Shown: positions 8,308 through 18,397 of the stretch, one piece after another
Numbering within the stretch: the stretch's first letter is position 1
How the letters are laid out: the number at the start of each line of letters is the position of its first letter
NCBI GenBank assembly: GCA_020636095.1
Contig: JACJYN010000004.1
Coordinates: 992,001-1,056,000, forward strand
DNA from: Lewinellaceae bacterium
Lineage (GTDB): Bacteria; Bacteroidota; Bacteroidia; Chitinophagales; Saprospiraceae
Reading direction: 5' to 3'
DNA: 64,000 nucleotides
Program-made: the position numbers and the translations under genes
Notes under the pieces: model-generated
Told to the model about the DNA's origin: nothing
What the model saw: only the letters and a program-made list of their open reading frames with translations
The model's database searches: none

Positions 8308-8358
8308 CTTCCCAAAACGAAGCGGCCAACTCCCAAACTCATCCGGCCACTTCCCAAA
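8308..8358. promoter_or_regulatory. three 21-bp-phased direct repeats, candidate LytTR sites
   Basis: Nine-base repeats CTTCCCAAA (8308-8316), ACTCCCAAA (8329-8337) and CTTCCCAAA (8350-8358) recur at exactly 21 bp, and the second and third also share a preceding GGCC at the same offset. Two helical turns between 9-bp direct repeats is the known geometry of LytTR-family sites. The block lies between the divergent LytS/LytTR operon and the vWA gene, so it could control either one or give autoregulation. Confidence 0.55.
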
Positions 8359-8426
8359 GCGCCGCTTTTTTCTTCTCTTTCTTTCACGGATTTTTAGGGC
8401 ATTAACCGCAATTAAAAAATTAATCT

Positions 8427-9614
8427 ATGAATTTCAAAAGCACCAACCTGAAAGCGATCCTCTTTGCTCTGGCGATCCTCTTTGCCGGGGCCATTCACCT
8501 GTCTGCCACCATTGGGTTTATGCAAAAATGGTGGCCCCAGGCTACGCAAATGAGCCCTGTAGCAACTGCTACCACCAATGTAATACAGGTCGCATTGCTC
8601 CTGGATACCAGCAACTCCATGGATGGCCTGATCGAACAGGCTAAATCACAACTGTGGAAAATCCTCAATGAGTTGGCCCGCGCCCGGAAGGAAGGGCAGG
8701 CCCCGGAGCTGCAGATCGCACTTTACGAATACGGTAACTCCCGCCTTGCTATAACCGATGGCTATATCCGCCAGGTGCAGGGCTTTACCAGTGATATGGA
8801 CCTGCTGTCGGAAAAACTGTTCTCGCTAACTACCAGTGGAGGGGATGAATACTGCGGGCAGGTGATCCACACTGCCCTGAACGAACTGAAATGGAATATA
8901 CATTCCGGCGCCCTGCGCCTGATCTACATCGCGGGCAATGAACCCTTTACCCAAGGCCACCTGCCCTACGCACAAGCTTGCGCCTGGGCTGTAGATAAAG
9001 ACGTCATCGTCAATACGATTTTTTGCGGCGATTATGAAGAGGGCATCCAGGTACAATGGCAAAGCGGCGCCAAACTGGGCAAAGGCGCCTATTCCAATAT
9101 CGACCACAACGCCGTGACGACTTTCATCGAAACACCTTACGATGAAAAGATCACGCAACTCAACCAACAACTCAACGCCACTTACCTCGCCTACGGCGCC
9201 CAGGGGCAAGATTTTAAAATGAATCAAACTGCCCAGGATCAAAATGCGCTGAAATACAGCAAGGCCAATGTAGCCGACCGGGCTCTTTTTAAAAGCTCGG
9301 CTAACTACAGCAACGCGCAATGGGACCTGGTGGATGCTTACAAAAAAGATAAGAAAATATTGACTCAACAAAAGGAAAACCTTCCTGATTCCCTAAAGCA
9401 ACTATCCCTGCCGGATTTGGAGAAGGAAGTGCAACACCTCATACAAGAAAGGGAACGCATTAACCAGAAGATCCGGGAGCTGGGGGATGAACGCCGGGCC
9501 TATCTCGAAACAGAACAGGCTAACCGCACTGGTGATACAACGAACAGCCTGGAAGGCTCCATCCTCAAAGCCCTTCGGGAACAGGCCCGACAAAAGGGTT
9601 TTGTGATCGAATAA
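8427..9614 (+). CDS. secreted von Willebrand factor A domain protein
   Basis: A 395-residue exported protein. A signal sequence covers about residues 1-28. The vWA domain follows at about 50-240, with the metal-ion-dependent adhesion motif DTSNSM (D-x-S-x-S) near residue 61 and a conserved TSGGDEYCG block near 133. The C-terminal third (about 300-385) is charged and likely coiled coil (ERERINQKIRELGDERRAYL). It is transcribed divergently from the LytS/LytTR operon, with phased repeats between them, which suggests it is a target of that regulator. Binding partner and role are unknown. Confidence 0.85.
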   Translation: MNFKSTNLKAILFALAILFAGAIHLSATIGFMQKWWPQATQMSPVATATTNVIQVALLLDTSNSMDGLIEQAKSQLWKILNELARARKEGQAPELQIALYEYGNSRLAITDGYIRQVQGFTSDMDLLSEKLFSLTTSGGDEYCGQVIHTALNELKWNIHSGALRLIYIAGNEPFTQGHLPYAQACAWAVDKDVIVNTIFCGDYEEGIQVQWQSGAKLGKGAYSNIDHNAVTTFIETPYDEKITQLNQQLNATYLAYGAQGQDFKMNQTAQDQNALKYSKANVADRALFKSSANYSNAQWDLVDAYKKDKKILTQQKENLPDSLKQLSLPDLEKEVQHLIQERERINQKIRELGDERRAYLETEQANRTGDTTNSLEGSILKALREQARQKGFVIE

Positions 9615-9626
9615 GCTTTCTTTTGG

Positions 9627-9675
9627 CCGCAAAATGTAAGCGGGAAACGGCTCAATTCCCCTTTACATTTTGCGG
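9627..9675. terminator. hairpin after the vWA gene
   Basis: The arms CCGCAAAATGTAA and TTACATTTTGCGG are perfect complements, with an inner GGGAA/TTCCC pair in the loop. It lies 12 bp after the vWA stop codon. No long T-run follows, so it may act as an RNA-stabilising 3' hairpin as much as a terminator. Confidence 0.55.
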
Positions 9676-9760
9676 TTCCTCCTCTCTGTGCTAAATGTCA
9701 CCAAAACTTTCCTGAAGTCCCTCTATACTTGCTGGTAAACACACTCTAAACGCCACCAGT

Positions 9761-11362
9761 ATGAAAAACTTCAGCTTTTTTCTAATCCTTATCTTAAGCT
9801 CGACCTTTACAGCCCTAAACGGCCAGCAGGAATTCAGCTTGCAACTTCAGCCCTTTACCATAGGCGGTTTTACCGGCATCCAATCTTTTGCCACCGGCCA
9901 GGACGGCCCCTACATCCTGCTGGTGGGAGGGCGCACCGACGGGTTGCACCAGCGGCAGCCCTTTGCTTCCTTCGGCCCTGCCGGCAACAACACCTCCATT
10001 CAGGTGATCAACCCGGTAAGCCGGGAACATTGGGTAGCTTCCATTGACGGCCTTGCCGCCCCGCTCCGGGAGCAATTGCAGTCCACCAATATGCAGTTCT
10101 ATCAAGAGGATGGCTTTCTCTACCTTACCGGAGGCTATGGGTACAGTGCAACCGCAGGGGATCACATCACGCACAACCGCCTCACTGCCATCGCAGTAGC
10201 TCCATTAATTGAAGCGATCCGGGAAGGACAGCAGGATATAGCGCCTTACTTCCGGCAACTCACGGACGACTACTTCGCCGTCACCGGTGGTTATCTGGAA
10301 AAAATCGGCGAGACGTATTACCTGGTGGGAGGCCAGCGGTTTACCGGCCGGTACAACCCCCACAACGGCCCTTCCTTTGTACAGGAATATACCAACCAAA
10401 TCCGGAAATTCAGGATCATCGATGACGGAGAAACCCTCAGTGTTGCAGATAAAACGGCCATCACCGACGAGGTGAACCTGCACCGGCGCGATTACAACGT
10501 CCTGCCTCAAATATTTCCCGATGGGACGGCCGGCATCACCGCCTTCTCCGGCGTCTTTCAGTACACCCAGGACCTCCCCTTCCTGAACTCCGTGGACATC
10601 AGGCCTGCCGGATACACGGTCAATAACGATTTTCAGCAGTACCTCAACCACTACCACTGTGGCAGCGCTCCTATGTATGACGCCGACGGCAATAAGATGC
10701 ACAGCATTTTCTTTGGCGGTATCAGCCAGTATTTCCTGGATGATGCGGGAGCGCTGGTGCAAGATAATGACGTTCCCTTTGTCTCCACCATCGGAAGGGT
10801 AACCCGCTCGGCCGATGGCAGCATGGTGGAACAAAAGATCGGGGAATTGCCTACCCTGCTGGGCGCCAGCTCCGAATTTATCATCCACCCCGAGACGCCA
10901 TTATATGCTCCCGGCGTCATCAACCTGAATGCCCTGCCGGAAGACACCGCATTAATTGGCTATCTCATTGGCGGCATCGCCAGCACTCAGCCCAATATCT
11001 TTTTTATCAACGACGGCACTCAGAGCTGGGCGCAGACGACCCTCTTTGAAGTCCATTACGTTCCGCAAAGCATATCCTCCTACCCTTCCGTGGAACGGGC
11101 TTCCAACTTGTCCGGACTGGAAGCCTACCCCAACCCGGCACAGCGCGAAGTCAACCTGGCTTTCACGCTCGCGGAAAGCACTCAACTGGCCGCTACCGTT
11201 CAGGATACGAACGGCCGCATTGCCCTGGAACGGCAATTTCCGCTCCTGGAAGCCGGTGCTCAGAAAGTAATGCTGGAGTTACCAGGGCTCCCCGCAGGAG
11301 TGTACCTCATCACGGTCACGGATGGCAGGGAACAAAAGTCGGTCAAAGTGGTGGTTGAATAG
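9761..11362 (+). CDS. kelch-like beta-propeller protein with T9SS sorting domain
   Basis: A 533-residue secreted protein: signal peptide (about 1-21), then a beta-rich body with repeated motifs such as YILLVGGRTDG, LYLTGGYGYSA, YYLVGGQRFTG and SIFFGGISQYF, spaced as in kelch-type propellers (about 40-430). The last 80 or so residues (LEAYPNPAQREVNL through GVYLITVTDG) form a type A T9SS sorting domain. It should be secreted across the outer membrane and attached to the surface. No catalytic motif is seen and the ligand is unknown. It forms a single gene behind the hairpin at 9627. Confidence 0.88.
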   Translation: MKNFSFFLILILSSTFTALNGQQEFSLQLQPFTIGGFTGIQSFATGQDGPYILLVGGRTDGLHQRQPFASFGPAGNNTSIQVINPVSREHWVASIDGLAAPLREQLQSTNMQFYQEDGFLYLTGGYGYSATAGDHITHNRLTAIAVAPLIEAIREGQQDIAPYFRQLTDDYFAVTGGYLEKIGETYYLVGGQRFTGRYNPHNGPSFVQEYTNQIRKFRIIDDGETLSVADKTAITDEVNLHRRDYNVLPQIFPDGTAGITAFSGVFQYTQDLPFLNSVDIRPAGYTVNNDFQQYLNHYHCGSAPMYDADGNKMHSIFFGGISQYFLDDAGALVQDNDVPFVSTIGRVTRSADGSMVEQKIGELPTLLGASSEFIIHPETPLYAPGVINLNALPEDTALIGYLIGGIASTQPNIFFINDGTQSWAQTTLFEVHYVPQSISSYPSVERASNLSGLEAYPNPAQREVNLAFTLAESTQLAATVQDTNGRIALERQFPLLEAGAQKVMLELPGLPAGVYLITVTDGREQKSVKVVVE

Positions 11363-11453
11363 TGCAAAGGGGCCAGAATTGGCCTGCCCGTTGCTCTGGT
11401 AACCGGCCATTTCCTTCAACATTCCCTATATTGGGCAAAAATCACTAAAACCT

Positions 11454-11837
11454 ATGTCCGAAACAGCAAGCCGAAAAGCACTTTCCTTTAAAAGCCTGAT
11501 AGACCGCATTCAACTCCTTAAATTTTCCGAACTCAAGGACCGCCAACCCACTCACGCATTGGTGGAAAACACAGATTTGGTCATTGTCCGCTACGATGAG
11601 GAAGCCTACGTACTCTACGGCCGTTGCCTTCACCGTGGCGCCATGTTGGCCGATGTCCATGTCGATGAACAAGACAACCTGATTTGCGGGGTTCATCAGT
11701 GGGACTATCGCATTGATTCGGGAGTCAGTGCCTACAACAACAATGAGTACCTCTATAAATTCAACCCTGAAGGCCTGAGTACTTTCGATTATGATATGCA
11801 CCGCCTGGCGGGGGTCAATTATGCGGGGATAATATGA
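11454..11837 (+). CDS. Rieske-type [2Fe-2S] protein
   Basis: A 127-residue protein with both Rieske cluster-binding boxes: CLHRGA (C-x-H) near residue 60 and CGVHQWDY (C-x2-H) near residue 80. It is soluble and has no signal peptide, so it resembles the ferredoxin component of aromatic-ring oxygenase systems more than the bc1 Rieske subunit. No oxygenase or reductase gene lies beside it. It is 4 bp upstream of the dihydrofolate reductase gene, so the two are probably co-transcribed; the functional link is unclear. Confidence 0.88.
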   Translation: MSETASRKALSFKSLIDRIQLLKFSELKDRQPTHALVENTDLVIVRYDEEAYVLYGRCLHRGAMLADVHVDEQDNLICGVHQWDYRIDSGVSAYNNNEYLYKFNPEGLSTFDYDMHRLAGVNYAGII

Positions 11838-11841
11838 AAAT

Positions 11842-12345
11842 ATGGAGAAAGTAATTATAGCCGCCATGTCGGACAACCAGGTCATCGGTATCGATGGCGG
11901 CCTTCCCTGGCGCCTGCCGGCGGACCTTGCCTTTTTTTTCCGGCAGATCGAGGGTTGCTACTTATTGAGCGGCCGAAAATCCTACGAATCGGACCAGGGC
12001 AAAGAGATTTTTCAGGATAAACCCTTTGTGGTCGTAACCCGGCAGAAAGGGTATGAACCCCAGGGAGGCAAGGTAGCGCATTCTGTAGAAGCGGGCGTCG
12101 CCATCGCGGAAGCAGATGGCGCCGAACGGCTTTGCATACTGGGAGGAGGGGAGATTTACCGGCAAGCCTTATCCATAGCCGACAAGCTTATCATTACTGA
12201 AGTTCACACCCGGATTGAAAACGGAGATACCTTTTTTCCGGATATTGACCCACAACACTGGAAAGAATATAAGAGAGAAAGCCATAAGAAAGATGAGGAC
12301 AACCCCTACGACTTCTCCTTTGTGTTCTATACAAAAATTGAATAG
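11842..12345 (+). CDS. folA: dihydrofolate reductase
   Basis: A 167-residue enzyme of usual length that reduces dihydrofolate to tetrahydrofolate with NADPH. Conserved blocks: MEKVIIAAMSDNQVIG at the start, LPWRLPADLAFF (with the active-site acid), GRKSYES, the NADPH-binding LGGGEIYRQAL and TEVHTRIENGDTFFP. The usual GIDG..LPW loop is present, with glycine-glycine before LPW. The gene is preceded by the Rieske gene and ends 1 bp before the convergent DUF5777 gene. Confidence 0.93.
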   Translation: MEKVIIAAMSDNQVIGIDGGLPWRLPADLAFFFRQIEGCYLLSGRKSYESDQGKEIFQDKPFVVVTRQKGYEPQGGKVAHSVEAGVAIAEADGAERLCILGGGEIYRQALSIADKLIITEVHTRIENGDTFFPDIDPQHWKEYKRESHKKDEDNPYDFSFVFYTKIE

Positions 12346-12346
12346 A

Positions 12347-13237
12347 CTATTCGGTAATCTTTGGCTTTACTACGGTGAACACCCGGGAGATGTTGAACCC
12401 GAAATGTATGCCGCCATCTAACCAGTTCTCATTGGTTTCTGTCACGAAACCTTTTTCGATCATAGAGGTAGAATTGGTGAAATGAAGCTGGAAGACGTGC
12501 CCGCCGGTTTCAATATCAAACCCCAGGGAAAAAGAGTTGCGGAAACCAGGCGCCAGTTGATCGGGCAGCACGTAAATGTACTCTGCATTGAGCGTGATGC
12601 GTTTGCTCAGCTTAATTCGCCCGGCTGCGCCGAGGGCCAGTACGTCATTGCTTTCGACGGAGGTTTCCACCAGGTTGCGGTGAACCACCGTCGGCGATAA
12701 TTGCAGGGTCAATCCTTCGCTGAACTTACGGCCAAGGATGAACTGATAGGTGTAGTACAAACGGGAGCTGAAATAATTCTCCCGGTCCGGGTTCTGCCAT
12801 TTCAGCGTCTGTACTGCCGTGCTGGCAAGCAGGGCCGCGGTAATTGGCATATTGCGCTTTCCGGTGCTTTGCCGCAGAAATTTGTACTTGACAAATCCAT
12901 CGTAAGTTTTCTGGAAGCTGCTGCGCCCCAAACCGATCGTGATCCGGTCGCTGATTCCAAAATCCGCACCGATCCGAATGCTGGCGTTATCGAGGCCAAA
13001 GAGTTCATAGGTTCCCCCGTTCAGGGTGCCAAAGCGGTGGGAAATTTTAACATCCAGTACCCCTCCGGCCGTACTTTCCAGAGAGTGTAAATTAACCACC
13101 CGGTTGGTTTTGAAACTAGCCGTGGTGTAATCGATGGTTTCCTCTTCTTCTCCCAACAGAGCAAGCAGGCCGTCTTCCTGTGCTTTTAAACCTAAAATAC
13201 TCAGTGCAAGCCCGAAAAGCAGTACTATTCTTTTCAT
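12347..13237 (-). CDS. DUF5777-family outer-membrane beta-barrel protein
   Basis: A 296-residue protein with a signal peptide (MKRIVLLFGLALSILGLKAQ) and alternating beta strands rich in aromatic and small residues up to a C-terminal strand, consistent with an outer-membrane barrel. Blocks such as VNLHSLESTAGGVLDVKISH and NENWLDGGIHFGFNISR fit the DUF5777 family. It is the last gene of a minus-strand group with YceI, an OB-fold protein and two haem-binding proteins. A terminator hairpin at 13256-13280 separates it from YceI, so it may be expressed by read-through or from its own promoter. Confidence 0.8.
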   Translation of the reverse strand: MKRIVLLFGLALSILGLKAQEDGLLALLGEEEETIDYTTASFKTNRVVNLHSLESTAGGVLDVKISHRFGTLNGGTYELFGLDNASIRIGADFGISDRITIGLGRSSFQKTYDGFVKYKFLRQSTGKRNMPITAALLASTAVQTLKWQNPDRENYFSSRLYYTYQFILGRKFSEGLTLQLSPTVVHRNLVETSVESNDVLALGAAGRIKLSKRITLNAEYIYVLPDQLAPGFRNSFSLGFDIETGGHVFQLHFTNSTSMIEKGFVTETNENWLDGGIHFGFNISRVFTVVKPKITE

Positions 13238-13255
13238 CTGTCCCTTTTTAATATA

Positions 13256-13280
13256 AGAAAATGGGAGGCTGTGCCTCCCA
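13256..13280 (-). terminator. terminator after the YceI gene
   Basis: On the minus strand the perfect stem TGGGAGGC/GCCTCCCA with a 3-nt loop is followed by TTTTCTT. It lies 59 bp after the YceI stop codon and 19 bp before the DUF5777 start. Confidence 0.7.
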
Positions 13281-13338
13281 ACAACCCACTATGGGGCAGT
13301 TGGGATACACAGTCATCCAAATGCGCTGTACCTGGCCG

Positions 13339-13902
13339 TCAGGAGCCTTTTTTCAACTCCTGTAACCCCACCTCTATATCGATGCGGACTTCTTTGGCAA
13401 TATTTTCCCGAACTACGGCAGGAATCTCGATCTTATAATCCGCGACTTTGACCGTAAAACTGGAAGCTGCCGTAATATTCCCGTCCTTCACGATGAATTT
13501 ACCCGGCGCTTCCACTTCATTGGTAACCCCGTGAATGGTCAGGCTACCTTTCACCATGGCTGCATATTCTCCATCCTTATTCAGCTTCACTTCATCCATA
13601 TTGGTGATTTCCCCTTTAAAGGCCGCTTTGGGATATTTACTACTCTCCATATAATTCTCGTTGAAATGCTCCTGCATCAAAGCCTTTTCAAACTGGAAAG
13701 CCTTGATCAGGACGGCAAATTCCATGTTGCCTGTCTCGGCGTCCACCACGGCGGTGGCTTTGCTGTTGTGAGCTTCGATCTTTTCCACCGCGGCATCAGA
13801 GAAGAAAGAAACTTTACCTTCCCGGGTGAAATATTTCTGAGCATTTAGAGTGGAGCCCACTAGCAGGGCGGCCAGAACAAAAAACATGATTTTCTTTTGC
13901 AT
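13339..13902 (-). CDS. YceI-family periplasmic protein
   Basis: A 187-residue exported protein. After a signal peptide (about 1-21) the YceI domain runs to the end, with the expected blocks FTREGKVSFFSDA, FNENYMESSKYPKAAFKG, LTIHGVTNEVE and DYKIEIPAVVREN. YceI proteins are lipocalin-like beta barrels that bind long isoprenoid or other lipid-like molecules in the periplasm. Its neighbours are two haem-binding lipoprotein-like proteins and a DUF5777 barrel, which points to envelope redox or quinone-related work, but the ligand here is unknown. Confidence 0.92.
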   Translation of the reverse strand: MQKKIMFFVLAALLVGSTLNAQKYFTREGKVSFFSDAAVEKIEAHNSKATAVVDAETGNMEFAVLIKAFQFEKALMQEHFNENYMESSKYPKAAFKGEITNMDEVKLNKDGEYAAMVKGSLTIHGVTNEVEAPGKFIVKDGNITAASSFTVKVADYKIEIPAVVRENIAKEVRIDIEVGLQELKKGS

Positions 13903-14064
13903 GATCTAATCAGTTATTTAGTGAAAATAGAAGCATTTCGCTTTTGGGTGTTCGCTCATCGCAGTAGAATGCCTCTATGTGCAGGCATCAAAGATTAAAG
14001 AACCCGTTCTTTGCTTCGGATTCGGGCGTTAGCGGCCGTTTCGAGTTGAGATGGCTGTGCCATT

Positions 14065-14475
14065 TTACCCTACCACACAGCGCACCAGTACCACATCCAT
14101 AAGCATACCGGTACAAATACCCTTTAGGGTAACCTGTTCGCCTATCTTAAAATCCGTTTTCTCTTGTTTGGTAAGATTGTCCATCTGGCAAATGACGCCG
14201 AACAATTCATTTCCGCTTTCCAGGGTAAGGCTGATATTGCCTTCTTCATCTGTATTGACTTCCTTGACCGTACCGGAAATTTTGATGACCTTATCCAGGT
14301 ATTTTTCATTGGCTTCCGCCTCATTGGCCTCGAAAGCTGAAAAAAGGGCTGTCGACTCGAGAGTCATATCCGCCTCGGCTTTTTCCATGTTTTGATGTGG
14401 TTTGTTATACATAAAGTAACCCACTCCCACCCCAAGCAAAGCCAACAAGAGTCCAATACCTATTAATTTTTTCAT
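14065..14475 (-). CDS. membrane-anchored OB-fold (tRNA_anti-like) protein
   Basis: A 136-residue protein with an N-terminal membrane anchor (MKKLIGIGLLLALLGVGVGY) and a small OB-like domain: KYLDKVIKISGTVKEVNTDE, ISLTLESG, VICQMDN and IGEQVTLKGICTG are the typical strands of the tRNA_anti-like family. The frame is open from 14580, but the ATG at 14475 gives the clean anchor. The final GMLMDVVLVRCVV block is as expected. It is most likely periplasmic; despite the name, tRNA binding is not implied. It is the third gene of the cytochrome/YceI cluster. Confidence 0.8.
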   Translation of the reverse strand: MKKLIGIGLLLALLGVGVGYFMYNKPHQNMEKAEADMTLESTALFSAFEANEAEANEKYLDKVIKISGTVKEVNTDEEGNISLTLESGNELFGVICQMDNLTKQEKTDFKIGEQVTLKGICTGMLMDVVLVRCVVG

Positions 14476-14525
14476 AACAGCCTGATTTTTTGATTTATTC
14501 CAGAAATTCTCTGACGGATAAACGG

Positions 14526-14891
14526 TTAGTTGTCGGGCGCGCCATTGGAGATCCACGCTTCTATCTTGAGGATATCGCACTCCGGCAGTTGTGACGCCCC
14601 CTGGGGCATGGAAGAAAAGCCGGGTTGGTGCTTGATAGCGCCCAGAAACCGCCCGTTGTCCACATAAGTTTTGAGGTTGTTGTACCCCTCCAGCGTTATC
14701 CCGGCTGTATTGATGGCAGCGCTATGGCAGGCCAGGCAATTATCGGAAAGGAGCGGTTCAACTGTGCCCGAATAGGTAGCGCTTTGGGTATCACAGTCGA
14801 TTTCAGGATAGATTTCCTCTTCAACGTCGTAATAACAACTGGGCAAGCCCAGCATGAATGCCAAAAAGGATAAGCAGATGGTCTTTTTCAT
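14526..14891 (-). CDS. c-type haem-binding lipoprotein
   Basis: A 121-residue protein with a lipoprotein signal (cleavage before the Cys of LPSC). A single haem-attachment motif CLACH lies near residue 55, in the context VEPLLSDNCLACH common in small cytochrome-like domains of Bacteroidota and Planctomycetes. A methionine in SSMPQGAS could be the distal ligand. It resembles the second half of its upstream neighbour (ISNGAPDN against IEAGAPNN at the end), so the two genes probably arose by duplication. The gap to that neighbour is 62 bp. Confidence 0.85.
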   Translation of the reverse strand: MKKTICLSFLAFMLGLPSCYYDVEEEIYPEIDCDTQSATYSGTVEPLLSDNCLACHSAAINTAGITLEGYNNLKTYVDNGRFLGAIKHQPGFSSMPQGASQLPECDILKIEAWISNGAPDN

Positions 14892-14953
14892 AAGTCAGTG
14901 TGTAGGTATGCGTTTTAAGCAAAACTGAAAATCCGAGCTTTTGTTTGTTACGC

Positions 14954-15733
14954 CTAATTATTCGGCGCCCCTGCCTCTATCCAGGCTTTGATCTTGTTCA
15001 GGTTGCATTGGGGTAGCGGAGCACTTGCTCCCAAAGGCATCGGGACAAAACCGGGTTCCCAGGCAACCGCTCCGTAAAATCGCCCACTGTTCACCTTGGC
15101 AACCACATCTGCGTATGTTTCCAACACAAAGCCTCCAGTAGGATTAGCGCCCTGATGACACCCCAGGCAGTTATTTTCTATTACCGGCCTGATGTCCGCC
15201 GAGTAGCTGACGTTATCCGTATTGCACCCTTCGGCTGCCGGGTCGCAACTTTCATTTTTCGCTCCCTGTAAAATCCACGATGCGACCAGATTGATCTGGG
15301 CCGAAGTCAACGGAGCATTGGGCGGCTGTGGCATGCGCTTGTCCGGATCCGTTTCCACAATCACTTCGTATATCTCGCTATCATTCAGGTCGAAGGGTTC
15401 TATTTTGCCGGTCGCCATTACCGATTGATAAGAGGTGAGGATCACTCCGTCCTGAGCAGAATTTTCATCGTGACAGCCACTTTTCGCACAATTAGAACGC
15501 AAAATGGGCAACACGTCCAGTTCAAAGTAAACTACATTTGGATCACAGGGAATGCCGGTGGTAGCTGTATCCGTCGGGTTATTGCCGGTGGTGTCGATTG
15601 GATTATTGCCAGTCGTGTCAACCGGGTTGTTATCTCCTTCAATAGTGATGGGCTCATGCTGGCAGGAAAAAATGCTCAAAACCAGCCCCATTCCAAAAAT
15701 CCATGACGGTAACCAATACTTTCTTTTCTCCAT
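14954..15733 (-). CDS. two-domain c-type haem-binding lipoprotein
   Basis: A 259-residue protein. The lipoprotein signal ends at SIFSC, then comes a low-complexity linker of three near-repeats of DTTGNNP (about 38-58). Two haem domains follow: the first has an expanded motif CAKSGCH (C-x4-C-H) near residue 82, the second has CLGCH near residue 194. The expanded first motif is unusual, but C-x4-CH haem sites are known. It is the promoter-proximal gene of the cluster. Upstream are a TACATTTG -7 element, an ATTG -33 box and two phased direct repeats. Confidence 0.85.
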   Translation of the reverse strand: MEKRKYWLPSWIFGMGLVLSIFSCQHEPITIEGDNNPVDTTGNNPIDTTGNNPTDTATTGIPCDPNVVYFELDVLPILRSNCAKSGCHDENSAQDGVILTSYQSVMATGKIEPFDLNDSEIYEVIVETDPDKRMPQPPNAPLTSAQINLVASWILQGAKNESCDPAAEGCNTDNVSYSADIRPVIENNCLGCHQGANPTGGFVLETYADVVAKVNSGRFYGAVAWEPGFVPMPLGASAPLPQCNLNKIKAWIEAGAPNN

Positions 15734-15757
15734 GAGGTATATTAATAATTATGAGAG

Positions 15758-15789
15758 CAAATGTAGAAGTCCTGGCCCAATGGGGCAAT
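15758..15789 (-). promoter_or_regulatory. promoter of the cytochrome/YceI cluster
   Basis: On the minus strand ATTG (15789-15786) and TACATTTG (15765-15758) are separated by 20 nt. This fits the Bacteroidota -33 and -7 consensus (TTG, TAnnTTTG) in both sequence and spacing, 25 bp before the ATG at 15733. Confidence 0.65.
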
Positions 15790-15797
15790 TCAGATTT

Positions 15798-15831
15798 GCT
15801 GAACGGGCATTTTACGCCGCTGAACGGGCAT
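15798..15831. promoter_or_regulatory. pair of 21-bp-phased direct repeats, candidate LytTR operator
   Basis: The 13-mer GCTGAACGGGCAT occurs twice, at 15798-15810 and 15819-15831, exactly 21 bp apart. Read on the minus strand it contains CCCGTTCAG, which fits the published LytTR/AgrA-type 9-mer pattern at eight of nine places. The proximal copy ends 9 bp upstream of the -33 box of the cytochrome cluster promoter, the usual place for an activator of this class. It also lies 106 bp upstream of the malic enzyme gene. Confidence 0.55.
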
Positions 15832-15936
15832 CCTTTTCAGGATTCTTTAAAAAGTGACTTTTGTCCTTGTTTCTTAATGCCTTTACATGGAAACTTGGTA
15901 CTGCCTGACAATATTGTTAAAACCAAGCCCTACATT

Positions 15937-18255
<2,319 letters not shown>

Positions 18256-18276
18256 TGCAAGCCAGTATTGAAAAGG

Positions 18277-18306
18277 GAAGGCCGGGAAAAACCATTCCCG
18301 GCCTTC
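18277..18306. terminator. bidirectional terminator hairpin
   Basis: A perfect 12-bp stem, GAAGGCCGGGAA/TTCCCGGCCTTC, with a 6-nt loop. It is flanked by AAAA on the left and eight A on the right and lies between the convergent maeB and cupredoxin genes. Confidence 0.65.
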
Positions 18307-18397
18307 AAAAAAAACGCTTACCTACTTAAGCGTAAAGCGTATTTCAGTTCTATAGTTGGCAAAACTATTGGGGAATCTGCCTGATCGTTTTTGGACT

